Assembly: GCF_016808095.1 (NCBI RefSeq)
Contig: NC_068974.1
Span: 29,434,825 to 29,498,824, forward strand
Origin: Vigna angularis
Taxonomy: Eukaryota > Streptophyta > Magnoliopsida > Fabales > Fabaceae
Length of the DNA: 64,000 nt
Direction of reading: 5' to 3'
Both the position numbers and the translations under genes were made by a program. Shown piece after piece: positions 47,010 through 58,625 of this stretch; position 1 is the stretch's first letter; the number at the start of each line of letters is the position of its first letter. The notes under the pieces are model-generated. The model was not told the origin of the DNA, ran no database searches, and was given only the letters and a program-made list of their open reading frames with translations.

Positions 47010-49887
47010 ATGTCGGCCTCAGACTCAGGATCGGGAAAGAGCAGACGTGGACGAGGCGTCACCCGAGTGGCAGATGTGACATCCGGACGCGTGGATGGTC
47101 AGAGGAGGCATGTTGACATTGACCCCAGATCAGGTCATCCATCAGGGCCAAATGCTGATAGGTTTAGGAGTTATCTGGGCAAGTTAGCAAAAAGTCATGT
47201 CTCTATCCTTCATGCATGTTGGGATGACGTCCCAGAGGTCGACAAGAACCTCTTATGGCAAGATGTTCTGGTATGTTTAGACTTCATGCAATTTGTGATA
47301 TACTTATCTGTTAACTTTTCTCTTGGTAACAAGTTTTTTGTTTTAAACAGCAACATTTTGATATTCCAAACACATTGCAAATCAGAAAGAAAGTGTTATC
47401 GCATATAGCGATAAGATTTAAGGATTTCAAGACAAGGCTGACACGACTATATGTCTTTGGAGATAGACAACATGAAAATCCATCTCAGCATTATACCTTC
47501 ACAGAGGAGGATTGGATGCAGTTTCGTGCATCTAGAGAGACTGAAGAATGGAAGGTACGTTTCTTAAGATCATCTTTCATTGAGTTTTTATGATTTTAGA
47601 CTTACTTATATACATGGTTTCACAGCATAAAAGGTTAGCCGCCCAAGAAAGACAAAGGCTAAACGACACACCCCACTTGTTATCACGAGGTGGATATGCA
47701 AAACTGGAGAAGAAACTGAGAAAGTCTAGAGCCGATGCCTTGGGACTTGAGTCGCCTGACCTAGCACCTGCACCTGCTAGGTACGAGCTGTGGAAGGCTG
47801 CTCGGACTAAATCTGATGGGAACATGACATCTTCCTCAGCTGCCTTGATCTCACAGAGAATTGTAAGTTCAAATTATAAGCAGTTATTTGATTGTGTATC
47901 TATCACAGCATGTCTTCTAAGTAACTTGGTTTTTTTATGTGCAGGATGAGTTGGTTGAGCAGCAGACTCAGGGGACATTTGTTGGCCAAGGTAGGGACGA
48001 CATTCTGACAACTGCCATTGGAAGGCCCGAGCACCCAGGACGTGTACGTGGAGTTCCAGGGGCGATTGGTCTTCGTGACTATTTTGGCCCTACACAGAAA
48101 ACCCCCCAATCAATGAGTCAGGAGACACTGAGGCAGATGGATCTTCAGTGGGAGGAAAGACTCAACCAAAGCATGAGATCAATGGAGCAACGATTCATGG
48201 AGCAGCTACAAGAACAAAAACAAATACAAAGAGCGCTTGAAGAAAAGCTGCATTCCATGACGCAAGGCCACATGGGGGCCGATGAAACTCCCACAGCACC
48301 TCGTGTCAGCACTAGAGGATCATGCTCTGCTGTAGAACCCAATGAGTATAGCGGTCAATATGAGCTGTTGGTTGATGGGGATCCCCCACGCATTGTGGCT
48401 GTCGGACGAGTGCTTGAGGGAGGGGAGACCATTCATGGTGTTGCCATATTACCCCAGCACGTGCGTGTGACCATTGACGAGGTTCGGGATCCCCAGGCTC
48501 AGGTGCCTGTACCCACTCCAGAAATTAACTTTGTGGGGGAGGCCATAGGAACATTTATTGCCTGGCCTAGAGCATTGATCATGTCCCACATCGCGACTCC
48601 ACAGGTATAATGTCTTTTTCCTTAGTATTTCTATGTTAATTGTCTTCACATAATTGTTTATAAAGCTTTGACGTAAATTCTTATCTTCAGTTCACACGTC
48701 CTCAGAAGCAGCCAATTCATGATACAGTCATACATGAAGATGATGACATGGCTGAAGCAGAGGATGATCCTATATCAAAGTTAGTGACAAAATTACCCAG
48801 ATTGAAGAAAGCATCATTACAACTATACTGGGATTTGAGGGTATTTGGTCTTCCCCCACATGTGCCAGTTTATATCACATTTTCTGATGCATTGGAGGTG
48901 ATTGAGGGAGACAGGATGTTGAATATTTCCATCATTCAGTTGTGGTGCATGTAAGTTAGTCAATTTGGTCTTTGATATTACTTTTATTTACATTCTTATA
49001 TAGTTTCTAACGACTTAACTTTGTTGTTTTAGGTACATGGACACAATCGTTGTAGACCAAGGTCGGTCTTCCATGTACGGATTTGTTGAACCTCAGACCA
49101 TTCAACCGTCTGGTAACACACTTCAAAACAGACAACATTATTTGCAAACATGGATGGATGAGTCCAAAAGAGACATATACCTTGTGCCATACATTGACGG
49201 GTACGTGTTTTTATATGTGGTCAGTTTATTATTATAGTTTCCTTAATTAGTTGAATAACTATTTGTCCTTCGTGATAGGTCTCACTGGCAGCTGATGGTT
49301 ATCATTCCCAAACAATGTAAAATTATATGGTTTTGTTCGTTGCACAGGAAGATGAAAAATGACTTGAGAACCATGCTTCAAGGGTAAGTGTTTCTCCAAA
49401 AAATGACTTCAATTTGATGTTAACCTTCAACTTTTATGATAAAATAGTCATATTAATTATACTTTGTGTTTTCAATCTGTACAGAGTTATTGGTAAATCT
49501 CGTGGTCAATTGGTTCAAATTTTGTATCCAAAGGTTGTAAGTCATTTATAGTTTCTAATTCATTTATGTTATTGAATGATCTAAATTTTTAACTATTTAG
49601 TTTGTTATTTTAGTGTAACCAGCAGGTAGATTCATGGGAATGTGGCTTCTATGTGATGTGTTGGATTAAGACCATCATTCGAGCTGTCATTACAGATGAC
49701 TGGAATGAGGTAATGATGTATACCTTCAATACATTACAAATTAAAATCATCTTCAACTATATATGAAACAATAATGAATCTTTCTTGAATTTTGCAGCGC
49801 TTCAAGACTACATCGCCTATTGCAGAGGACACAATTAACCAGATAAGGCAGGAGTGGACCGCTTATCTTTTACAAAGATGGAGTTAG
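47010..49887 (+). CDS. Transposase_24 - Ulp1-like fusion protein of the CACTA element
   Basis: Ten exons with GT-AG borders and consistent phases: 47010-47270, 47351-47554, 47626-47862, 47945-48604, 48691-48950, 49033-49200, 49279-49383, 49485-49536, 49614-49709, 49798-49887. They join to 2133 nt, 710 residues, without a stop. Residues ~1-250 resemble the plant Transposase_24 (Ptta/En/Spm) family: a basic RRGRG start, WDDVPEVDKNLLWQDVL, and a Lys/Arg-rich DNA-binding-type stretch. Residues ~270-330 form a coiled coil. The C-terminal part is Ulp1-like: His599 in SHWQLMVII, Gln653 and Cys659 in QQVDSWECGFYVMCW. The position 17 residues after the His, where Ulp1 proteases have Asp (FILDSL in the protease at 6698-9565), is Cys616 (WFCSL). 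Activity as a SUMO-type protease is therefore doubtful. It may play the accessory TNPA-like role. It lies 85 bp after TNP2, in the same orientation. Confidence 0.88.
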
Positions 49888-50089
49888 GAATAGTTATATT
49901 TCTTCTTGATTGAACATTGTTTGGTTTTAGTTTTATTTTTATGTTAATAGTTTGGTAGTGGATTGAACATTAAGTAGAATTTTGTTTATATAAAACGCAT
50001 ATTTATGTTATTGGAGAATTGTTCTGGGACATTTTTCTGTTTTTCAGGTGTGGTTCTATTGAGAAAACAAACAAATTTTTAAAAAAAAA

Positions 50090-50490
50090 ACGCCCACTAG
50101 ACGTCTGTTAGTGTACAGTCGGACGTCTATAGACGTCCGTCTGTGCACATACGGACGTCCCACCCCAGCGCTACACCAAAATAACTCAGCGAGGATGACG
50201 TCCGTCTTCAGACAGCAGCGGACGTTTATGTGGACGTCCGTCCTGATGCAGCGGACGTTTATATAAACGTCCGTCCTCAGGCCACGGACGTTTCTATAAA
50301 CGTCCGTCCTGATGCAGCGGACGTTTATATAAACGTCCATCCTCAGGCAGAGCGGATGTTCATATAGACGTCCGTCCTCAGGAAGAGCGGACGTTCGTAT
50401 AAACGTCCGTCGTGGCAGGACGGACGTCTGAGGGACGTCTACCGCATAGACGTCCGGCGTACGCCGGACGTCAAAAGGCCAAAATATCGG
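50090..50490. repeat. Right subterminal repeat region of the CACTA element
   Basis: GACGTCCGT, AACGTCCGTCC and GGACGTTTAT motifs in inverted orientation relative to the left side, with about four near-regular units of some 45-60 bp around GTCCTGATGCAGCGGACG and GTCCTCAGGC. Ends at the terminal inverted repeat. Confidence 0.9.
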
Positions 50491-50536
50491 ACGTAAAAAG
50501 CCTTTTCTGCACTAGTGGTCTGTACTATAGATACTT

Positions 50537-50646
50537 ACATGCACACATACATATATACACACATACATATATACATACACACATACAAACATACATACAT
50601 ATATACATACAAACATACATACATATACAGACACATACATAGATAC

Positions 50647-50677
<31 letters not shown>

Positions 50678-50728
50678 CACATAAATACATATACATATAC
50701 ATTTGTACATACATACATACGTACATAT
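50537..50728. repeat. ACAT/ATAC tetranucleotide microsatellite
   Basis: A run of about 190 bases of CATACATATACATACA-type units between the right end of the CACTA element and the TRIM-like LTR at 50729. Overlapping tyrosine, isoleucine and histidine frames on both strands come from the repeat and are not genes. Confidence 0.95.
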
Positions 50729-50850
50729 TGTTGGAAGTCCCACATCGACTAGAGATAAGGCCAAATTATAATATATAAGTGAGGTGCAAACCTCACCTTA
50801 CAAGCTGGTTTTGTGGGGTTGAGTTAGACTTAAAAACTCACTTTCTAATA

Positions 50851-50862
50851 TGGTATCAGAGC
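50851..50862 (+). other. Primer binding site (initiator tRNA-Met)
   Basis: TGGTATCAGAGC, the standard plant LTR-retroelement primer site complementary to the 3' end of initiator tRNA-Met, directly abuts the LTR end at 50850. Confidence 0.9.
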
Positions 50863-50865
50863 CAT

Positions 50866-50997
50866 AGAGTCTATCCTAGCGAGTTCTAAGTGGACATTCT
50901 GTAAGACCCTTGTAAACTCAAAATTTTATTAAGAGTCTATCCTAGCGAGTTCTAAGTGGACATTCTGTAAGACCCTTGTAAACTCAAAATTTTATTA
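50866..50997. repeat. 66-bp tandem duplication across an insertion border
   Basis: Two identical 66-bp copies (50866-50931, 50932-50997) starting AGAGTCTATCCTAGCGAG. Each copy contains the host sequence, the CATTC target site and the first ~30 bases of the gypsy-type LTR (TGTAAGACCCTTGTAAAC). The duplication therefore happened after that LTR had inserted. Confidence 0.95.
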
Positions 50998-53961
50998 AGT
51001 TGTAAAAATTTCAAGTTGTAGTGTAAAATAGAATGCTGTCAAAATTTGACATGGTTTACTATTTTATGTATAACTTTTTATACAATTAATATTTTGAGTT
51101 GATTCTTTTTCCATTAGAAAGTAGACTCAAAGAGCTTCGATTTGAGTACTCATACGTTTTTTTTCAACATCGGGAAGGGCCTCAACCAAATCAAACAAGT
51201 CACGAAAAACGTTATTCTGAGTTTTCTGCTGGTTAATCGATTAACTGCTGTAGTTAATCGATTAGTACAGAGAAAATTCGTGTTTTAGCCTCTGGACTCG
51301 AGTTAATCGATTAACACTTGAGTTAATCGATTAGATACATCAGTTATGGAAACATAACAGCCTGGAACACGTTTTTTTGAGCGTGCAAGGTTGGGGAATC
51401 TTCCCACAAACCATTCTTTCCGGATTTTGGGGCTGGAAAATGGATTAGGATGGCCAAATGTTGGTCTTTTATTGCTAAATTACAATATCTTGGGTCCTTG
51501 CTTGTCTTGGAGCCATTTCTTTAAATCCAAATCAGACTTGGAAGTTTGGAGAGAGTGGAGAGCTTTTTGGTGTGAGGAGAACGAAACTCTAAGTGTGCAG
51601 AGGTGTTGGAGCTTGCTTGGTCTACCAAGGAAAGGAAGAGTTACTCTCTTGGAAGAAGAAGTTAAGATCTTCAAGAGGTAAGGGGAGCTAATCTATGTAT
51701 TTTACCTTGTGGAAAATTGGTATGAATTGGATGAAATGTTTTAAGCATATGGAGATGATGTTAGATTGATCCTTAATCTTTGGTTTTCTGTTTGAATCTA
51801 TGGATTTGTTATTATCAATATGATAAGGTGAGATAATCAAATGATGGATTGAGAATTCTGAATATGAAAGAAGCTTGAAGGTAAAGTTGTAAGGGGAGTT
51901 AGATTTAATCTATGAATTCTGCATAAGTTGTATGATGAAATAATTGTGCAAGGTGATGAATATATGTGAATTGGATGATGGAAATTCGTTCTAGCATGTT
52001 GGTATATGTGTAAATGAAGTTTTTGATGGATTTGGGTGTGAATTGGGGTGGTAAACAAGGAAGTTTTAACTCACTTTTCATGGAATACGAAAATGGTGTG
52101 TTTTGCTTAGTTAATAAATTTTTGGTGGGATGAATTGATGGAAGTATGAGATGATTATTGGATGACAATGAAAATGTTGGATCTATGATGGACTTAAGAT
52201 TATTGATTTTTGAGGATTGATTATCATGAATATAAGAAGAGTCATGGTTGAGAGTGAAAGGATTATAGTGTTGGCTTGAAATACGTGTGCTGAAAAGTTT
52301 AAGGATAGGTTGTTTAATCTTGATTTTTGTGATGTAAAGTGTTTGATAAATGTAGTTTTTGATGAAAGTAGGTTTTGGAATCATATTATGTGTGGTTATG
52401 ATGGAAAATCTTGGTTTTATACCACTGTAAGAAAGGGATTGCGAAAAATAGGAAGTGTTGGGGTTTTGTATGCTGTCTGGACCTGTGTCTGGGTAAATTA
52501 CGAACAGCTAATCGATTAACCTGCATTGTTAATCGATTAACACGCACCTACACTTTGCAGAATTTGTTTTCGATAGTTTTGGGGGTTCCGGATGTCCGTT
52601 TTGGACGTTCTCTAGGTCGTTTTGGGGGTTCTTGACCCTTCCGGAACTGTTGGTGATGATTTTAAAGATGTTTGAGTTACCTAAATATGGGTATTAAAAG
52701 GATATAAAGAAAATATGTTATGTGTACACTGTTTTGAGTTGTTTGATATATCTATTCGATATGGAAATGTTGGGTGATCTGTTTGAGATTGCAAATTGAT
52801 ATGAGAATGATGTTTGGATGGTTAAGTACTGTTGAAATCATGGTTGTATATGATTTGATTATGAGTTTCATGTTAAATGAAGAACTTGAATTGTTTACAA
52901 TTTGGTATTGTGATGATTGTGTGATGATGATATGATATGTGCGTTATGGTATGGTTGGATTGGTATTGCGAGGATTATTGGATATGTGTATTTTTGGCTG
53001 GTTGGTGTCATTAAATGAGTGATGGATAGTAAGCGTTGTGGTTGCTGGCCCGGGGAAGCTCTATAGAGTGATGGGAAGTAACCCTATACACGGGTGACGT
53101 GTGTAACCGCCCGGGGAATCTCTTACATTTATGTAAGAGTGATGGGGGTGACGTGGGGTACTAGTCCGGTGAAGCTCATTACAAATTTGATTGGTGTTGT
53201 GCTTGCGGGCCCGGGGAATCTCTTTAGGCGAGTGATGAGGGGTATACTTGCACTTGTCCAGGGAAGCTCTTGATTAGAGTGATGGAGGGTGACTTGTGTA
53301 CTTGCTCAGGGAATCTCCCTATAGAGTGATGGGAAGCAGCACTACACATTAGGGTAATGTGTAACGGCCCGGGGAAGCTCTGAAAAGAGTGATGGGAGTG
53401 ACGCTAGTACATATTGGTGTATGTATTTTGATTCGTCTGTAATATTGGTGGATGTAGTCTGATTTATTTTGTAATGCATATTGGTGTATGCATTCTAATT
53501 TGATATTTTGATACATATTGATATATGCATAAGGTTGAAGCATAATTCGTACTTGGGTATATAGTTTGATCTGGTTAAGGTGTGGATGATAGTATGTTAT
53601 TATGAGTATATTTATGATGTATATGAATTGTAATTTTGTTAGCTCACCCTTGCTTGTTTGTGCATGTGAATGCGATGATCGTGTAATGTGTGATGTTATA
53701 CGGGAGCAGATGTTATTGCAGATGTGATGGCTGACGTTTCTGAACATGCATAAAGGATGAAAGAGAGATGGGACAGATGATTGGGAATGTATTTGTTTAT
53801 ATTCGATCTTGACTATTTAAATGTTTTATTTTCGGAATAATCGGTTTGTAATAAATAACGTACTATTTTTCCGTTGAGGTTGAATATTAAAAATTTGAAT
53901 TTTACTTACGTGTTTTATGGAAAAATTAGTCGGCGTAACACAAAAATTTCGGGGTGTTACA
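50966..53961 (+). mobile_element. Solo LTR, Ty3-gypsy-like, 2996 bp
   Basis: Starts TGTAAGACCCTTGTAAAC and ends AATTTCGGGGTGTTACA, i.e. TG...CA. It is flanked by the 5-bp target duplication CATTC at 50961-50965 and 53962-53966. There is no coding region, primer site or second LTR in it, so it is best read as a solo LTR left by recombination between the LTRs of a full element. Features inside: several copies of TTAATCGATTAA (51230-51330 and 52509-52541) and a structured repeat block (53049-53402). Short frames inside it are not genes. Confidence 0.88.
53049..53402 (+). repeat. Six to seven CCGGGGAAGCTCT...GATGGG units in the solo LTR
   Basis: Units of about 45-70 bp each begin CCGGGGAAGCTC or a close variant (CCGGGGAATCTC, CCAGGGAAGCTC) and continue into AGAGTGATGGG. 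Between them most units carry a small palindrome whose stem is kept while the loop varies, for example CTCTATAGAG, CTCTTGATTAGAG, CTCTGAAAAGAG and CTCTTACATTTATGTAAGAG. GTGACGTGTGTAAC-like linkers join the units. Confidence 0.85.
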
Positions 53962-54174
53962 CATTCTATTCTTCTATTCCACCCCCTATCGGGCCGTTAT
54001 CGGACCACCCAATTTCTACTATCACGCACGAGATGTCTATACCTCGATTTTGTGGGGTTGAGTTAGGCTTAAAAATCCACTTTCTAATACATACATAATG
54101 AACATTTTAGCAAGTTTATTTTTTTTAAAAGATTAAATTTGAACTTTATATTCTAATCTAAACGTAATTCCAAT

Positions 54175-56806
54175 TGTAACATCCCAAAAATACAGTTTGA
54201 AACTATATAGTAGAATAATCACATTCAATAATAATTCAGATCAGTCTTACACTGGAGTAGAGCGAACGCTCATGGCCGAACGGCCTTACATAAAAGAGTT
54301 ACAAAATTTACTAAACAGTTTAAGGAAATTTAACCGAACGGTTTACAAAACTTATACCGAACGGTCAAATAAAATTAAAAGGGGAGGTGATCGAACGACC
54401 ACCTTACTATACTAAACTACTGACCGAACGTCCTATTGTTCGGCCTTCACTTCTACCTCTACCAAATTTTCTTCTTCCAACGCTTCTTCCAGCAGCTCGT
54501 CTCCTTCTGCTCACATCCACACGGATGATCATTGCAATGACAAGGACGGACGTACAAAACCAGACAACACAGGAAAAACACAGGATAAGCTTATATAATT
54601 TAATTCAGTTACAATCATACAATTCATACCATCAACACACAAGATAACTTAGTCATACGTTCCATTTAAAACCTAATACTAGACTAACTGTCCGGACTGT
54701 ATGAAATCTGTGTGCTACGACGTTCGTGCACCCGGGTGATGTAGTAACTGGAATACTCTCATCAGCTGCCACCCGAGGTTAGTCCTATCTGTCCAAAGTA
54801 CCCCTAAGGACTAGGACCTCCTACCGTTCCCACACATGACCTACCCCCCTCTACGTGAGGACGAGTACTCACGGAACATCAGGATGAACCGCCAGCTTAG
54901 CATAACCACATTCATACTTTACAAATTCCAATATCATCCATGAGTCCTTCCTCCCCGGAACGCTCGTTCACAATTCACAACATTTCATTCATATCATATC
55001 TTATTCATCTTTCATTATTCATCTTCTTAGTTTCATCTTTTATCATTCATCATCTCAACTTCATCTTTAATTCTCAATCATTTCAATTTTCCTCTTTGTT
55101 CAAAGATTTATAAAGACCCCAGATACCGAATGTTCAATCCTCACTCAGAACAAGGATGAACACTTGGAACGAGACAGAGAGGTCTCCAGTTCCAGAATAG
55201 AATAAGACCGAGAGGGTTACTATCGAATTACGAAAGAAACCGAGTACAACTGTATATCGCAAGAATGACTAGATCGAATGGTACTTTCAAAGTGAGTCAA
55301 TTAGATGGACTGACCCTTGAGAGTTCTAACCGAACACAGAAAGAACTAGGCCAAATACTAAGGCTCGAAGCCGGAACCAAATGGACGTATACACTTCAAG
55401 ACTTTCAGAGAAAAATACTTAGAAGGATTCACCTGAAGAAACCGAACGCTTATGAATATTTAGCTTATTTGAATTTATATCAAAAAATCCGAATGTCAGT
55501 CAATGACCGAGCACGGTAGAGAAGAAAATTCTATTGAAGTTAGACGAACACTATTTTTCATCAAGATAGATTATACAAGAAACGAGTACGAGCGCTTGGT
55601 GTAAGACCGAGCACTACTCAGTACGAGCGCTTGGTGTAAGACCGAGCACTAATAAACTTATAATAAAAGGCTTGATAAATATAATAAGATACTATTGAAG
55701 TAGTGTTTACGAACAACGAAAATATACAATTACATATATATAAAAATTTAAGTTTATCACAGGATACCCATATACAACTATGCTTGGCCGAACGCTCAAG
55801 CATAGTATTACCACACGAGGACGCTCGTCCTCAACTAGGATTCTCTCCAAATGAAAGAATCCCATTCCAACTATGTTCACCAGAAAAACCGAACAGTCAA
55901 TGACCGTTCAGTAACGAACGTACACTTTCATATGAGAAATTTTATACCAGGATCATTTATTTTCAAACTCATTTCTTAACATATAGTTTCATAACTTTAT
56001 ACATTCATATCATAATCAACTTTCATACTTCATACAATCCACATCATATAAGTTTCATATATTTCATACATCATAATATAGCAACTATCATATATCATAT
56101 AGTCGAATATCACAATAATCATACTTCACTTTAATTTAGCAACTCGAACGAACGTTCATGCAACACCGTAAACATACAAATTAAATTAAATAAGCTTCCC
56201 TTACCTCTGAGCGTGAACGAATGTTCCCAGAGGAAGAATACAATTTCACCACTACCGGTTTCCCTACCGTCAACGCTTGACAATTCCAACTACACCAAGT
56301 GACAACCCAACACTATCAGAACCACTCATTTTGAGAATGGTGATCAACACAGGAACCCAGAACTGGGTTTGCATGTTTAGGAAACGAACGACTGGGTGAA
56401 AAGAAAGACTTACCAACTCAGCTTCACAAACCGAACGGTTTATCTGGAAGCTCTTGACGCCGGAAGTGCTTCTACGGTGGCTGAATGGAGATCGGAGAAG
56501 GGAAAGGGAGTGCGTTCTTAGAGAGAAGATGAAGAGGATGTAGAGAGAAGGATGAGAGAATGAGATTCTTCAGAAATCTGAAAAGAGGGTGCATGCAGAG
56601 AGTGAAGTAGATTTTTCTGAAAATGCAAGTTTTGCTTCCCTCGTCAAAACGAACGTCCGTTTATCTGTCGACACCTGCATTCCACTATCTGATTTCCGGA
56701 TCCTCTTCGCTTGACACCAGGCGTCCGTCATTTGAGTGTCGAGCCTCCCTCTTGACACGTGAACTCCCCTAAAACGATACGTGCATAGATTTTACTGGTT
56801 CTGACA
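54175..56806 (-). mobile_element. Inverted solo LTR, Ty3-gypsy-like, 2632 bp
   Basis: On the + strand it begins TGTAACATCCC and ends GGTTCTGACA; on the minus strand the LTR would start TGTCAGAACC and end GGGATGTTACA. The 5-bp target duplication CCAAT lies at 54170-54174 and 56807-56811. The interior is non-coding. It contains many CGAACG/ACCGAACGGT words, a tandem ~47-bp duplication around GAGCGCTTGGTGTAAGACCG (55586 and 55624), and an A/C-rich middle. The GTTCG words recall the array at 340-1385. I find no partner LTR, so it is taken as a solo LTR. Confidence 0.85.
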
Positions 56807-56811
56807 CCAAT

Positions 56812-58092
56812 ACGTGGAAATACCTAAAACTCTCGATTAACTTGTTCTATTCCCATTACATGATGTATGCTTTTAACGAGAAAAAATAATTATAGACATA
56901 AAAATGGTGTTTAACATTTAATTTATTGTTTTCAGTGACGCATTTGTGGAAGTGACGCATTTGTGGAAGAGTGGGTGTATAGATTTGAAGGGATATAGAA
57001 AGAATGTAGTTTTTTGTTTTAATGGATGGAGAGATGAATGTGAAAAAAATTGAAGATAAAATTTGTGAATGAAGTGATAGATTTGATAAATAAATAAAAA
57101 TATTTTAATAGATAAAATTGTTATATTACAATTTTATCTTATTTTTAAATTTAATATAAAATAAATAATAATAATAATAATAAAAATAATAATTATTATT
57201 ATTATCATCAATATCATTATAATAATAATAATTATTATTATTAATTTTTTCAATAGTTCTAATTTTATCGTTAATATTATTACTATTGAATTTTAAAAAA
57301 AAATGACGGACATATGAATAAAAACGTAACATTTGTAATTTGTTACATCCTATCCATCATTTTCAATTCCCTTCTACACTAAATACTTATAAACAAACAT
57401 AACATTAGAGAGAAAAAAACAAAATAATAGTTTTATAGATTAAATGATTTGATAAAAAAACAAATGTATAATAAATGTAAACAACAAAAATATATGTATG
57501 TGATTACTCCTTCAAAATATGACTCTTAGCAGTTGTGTAATTCCTGTTTCTAACAATATTGTCCAACAGGTGTTGAAGTAGTATATTGAAATTGGCTTCC
57601 AGCAACTTTTTAAAAGTTTACATTTCAATACATTTCCAAATGTGTTAAAACTTTAAGATCTATGAAAGGAAGAGCATTGTCGAAAAAAAGAATATTATAA
57701 ACACAGAACGAAGAGTTTCAAGAGAAACAGGGTGTGGATAGAAATTGCTAAATTCATTTTTGTACGTTAGTTTTAAATGTTTTCTTTTACTCAGATATTT
57801 TGGTTAGTTAAAAATAAGGTGCCCATGGACCTCTGGACCAATCCACCAAATTTATTGTTCCTCTATGACTCCCTTTTTGGGCCACAAAAAACACATTAAA
57901 GAACCTAAATTGGGCTTACGGGTGCTAACTTGTAAGGCGATCTTGAATCAGCATAAGAGCAGCGTGAATAAAATAGACTATAATTGGAATATTAATTAGT
58001 TTAAATATGAACTGTTTTAAAATATTTGAAGAAAAGAAATTAATTAAATTGATTATTGAAACCACACCTATAGTTTCATAAATAATAATAGG
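56812..58092. other. AT-rich intergenic DNA
   Basis: No gene recognised. It contains an imperfect self-complementary AAT/ATT microsatellite at 57160-57250 and a short CATTTGTGGAAG(A/T)G-like duplication at 56940-56975. Confidence 0.4.
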
Positions 58093-58625
58093 AAAATGAT
58101 ACTTTAAAACAACATTTGACAACATTTTGACATGGGTCACGTGTCATAACGTGATTGGTCCACGTGGAAAAATAAATTAAAAAATTAGAATGATGTGGAA
58201 GCAGAACTGGGGCAAGGTTTGAATTGGAGGGGTTCATTTTCTCATTTCAAAATTAATCTGAAGCAAAACTTAGACAGAGAACTAGAAATGTAGATAGAGT
58301 GTCGCTTCCTCCCACCCACAAAATCTGCGAGAGAAGGAGTTCCCTCCCACCCATCCATTGCCGCCGGAGTGCCACTGTTTACGTCTCTACCCACCCATAG
58401 TTTCATTTTCGTGCCTCTTCCCTGGAGCGTCGGGGTCCGTTGTTTGCTGGAGTGTCGCTGTGGACGTCTACCCCCCATCGATATTCCTCCTTCCCAGCCA
58501 CGGAGAAGCGTTGGTGTTGGTCGGACTGTCATCGTTTAGGGCAACGTTGTAGGCACCAAACTTTAGGCATTTTGGGAACAACGTACTTGGATACCATCAT
58601 CGAAGGTGCTTTGTGAAGGTTGCCT
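58093..58625. other. Repeat end followed by GC-richer leader-like sequence
   Basis: Begins with AATGATACTTTAAAACAACA and TTTGACAACATTTTGACATG followed by a GTCACGTGTCA and GTGATTGGTCCACGTGG stretch. This has the look of the end of a Mutator-like or other DNA element. A similar AATGATACTTTGACAACATT recurs near 60387. The part from 58290 to 58560 is GC-richer with CCCTCCCACCCATCCATT-like repeats and could be a transcribed leader, but no coding exon follows that I can recognise. The T/G-rich DNA after it resembles intron. Confidence 0.35.

Larger units (their letters stand above)
41407..50517 (+). mobile_element. Coding-competent CACTA (En/Spm-type) transposon
   Basis: Left end CACTAGTGCAGAAACGGC and right end (reverse complement) CACTAGTGCAGAAAAGGC start inverted repeats of about 28 bp with about two mismatches. 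They are flanked by the 3-bp target duplication GTC (41404-41406, 50518-50520). Length 9111 bp. Inside, in order: a left subterminal region full of ACGTCCGT motifs (to about 42830), a short non-coding leader, the TNP2 gene (43748-46924), the Transposase_24/Ulp1 gene (47010-49887), and a right subterminal region with the same motifs in inverted sense (50090-50490). Both genes read without stops. Perfect ends and an intact duplication point to a recent insertion. It is the likely source type for the deleted copy at 21709-25077. Confidence 0.97.
50729..54089 (+). mobile_element. TRIM-like LTR element split by a solo LTR
   Basis: A 122-bp LTR (50729-50850, starting TGTTGGAAGTCCCACATCGA and containing TATAATATATAAG) is followed at once by a primer binding site (50851-50862). 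A truncated second LTR (54048-54089) repeats TTTTGTGGGGTTGAGTTA and ACTTTCTAATA from the first. Just before it, ATCACGCACGAGATGTCTAT (from about 54021) is of the kind that precedes the 3' LTR in this legume family. Without the 3-kb insertion the interior is only about 200 bp (part of it a 66-bp duplication) and non-coding, which fits a TRIM element. Confidence 0.7.

Noticed and set aside
54397..54647. Frames in the inverted solo LTR
   Set aside because: The span lies within bordered LTR sequence, and the frames are short and rich in Pro, Leu and Arg without domain features.
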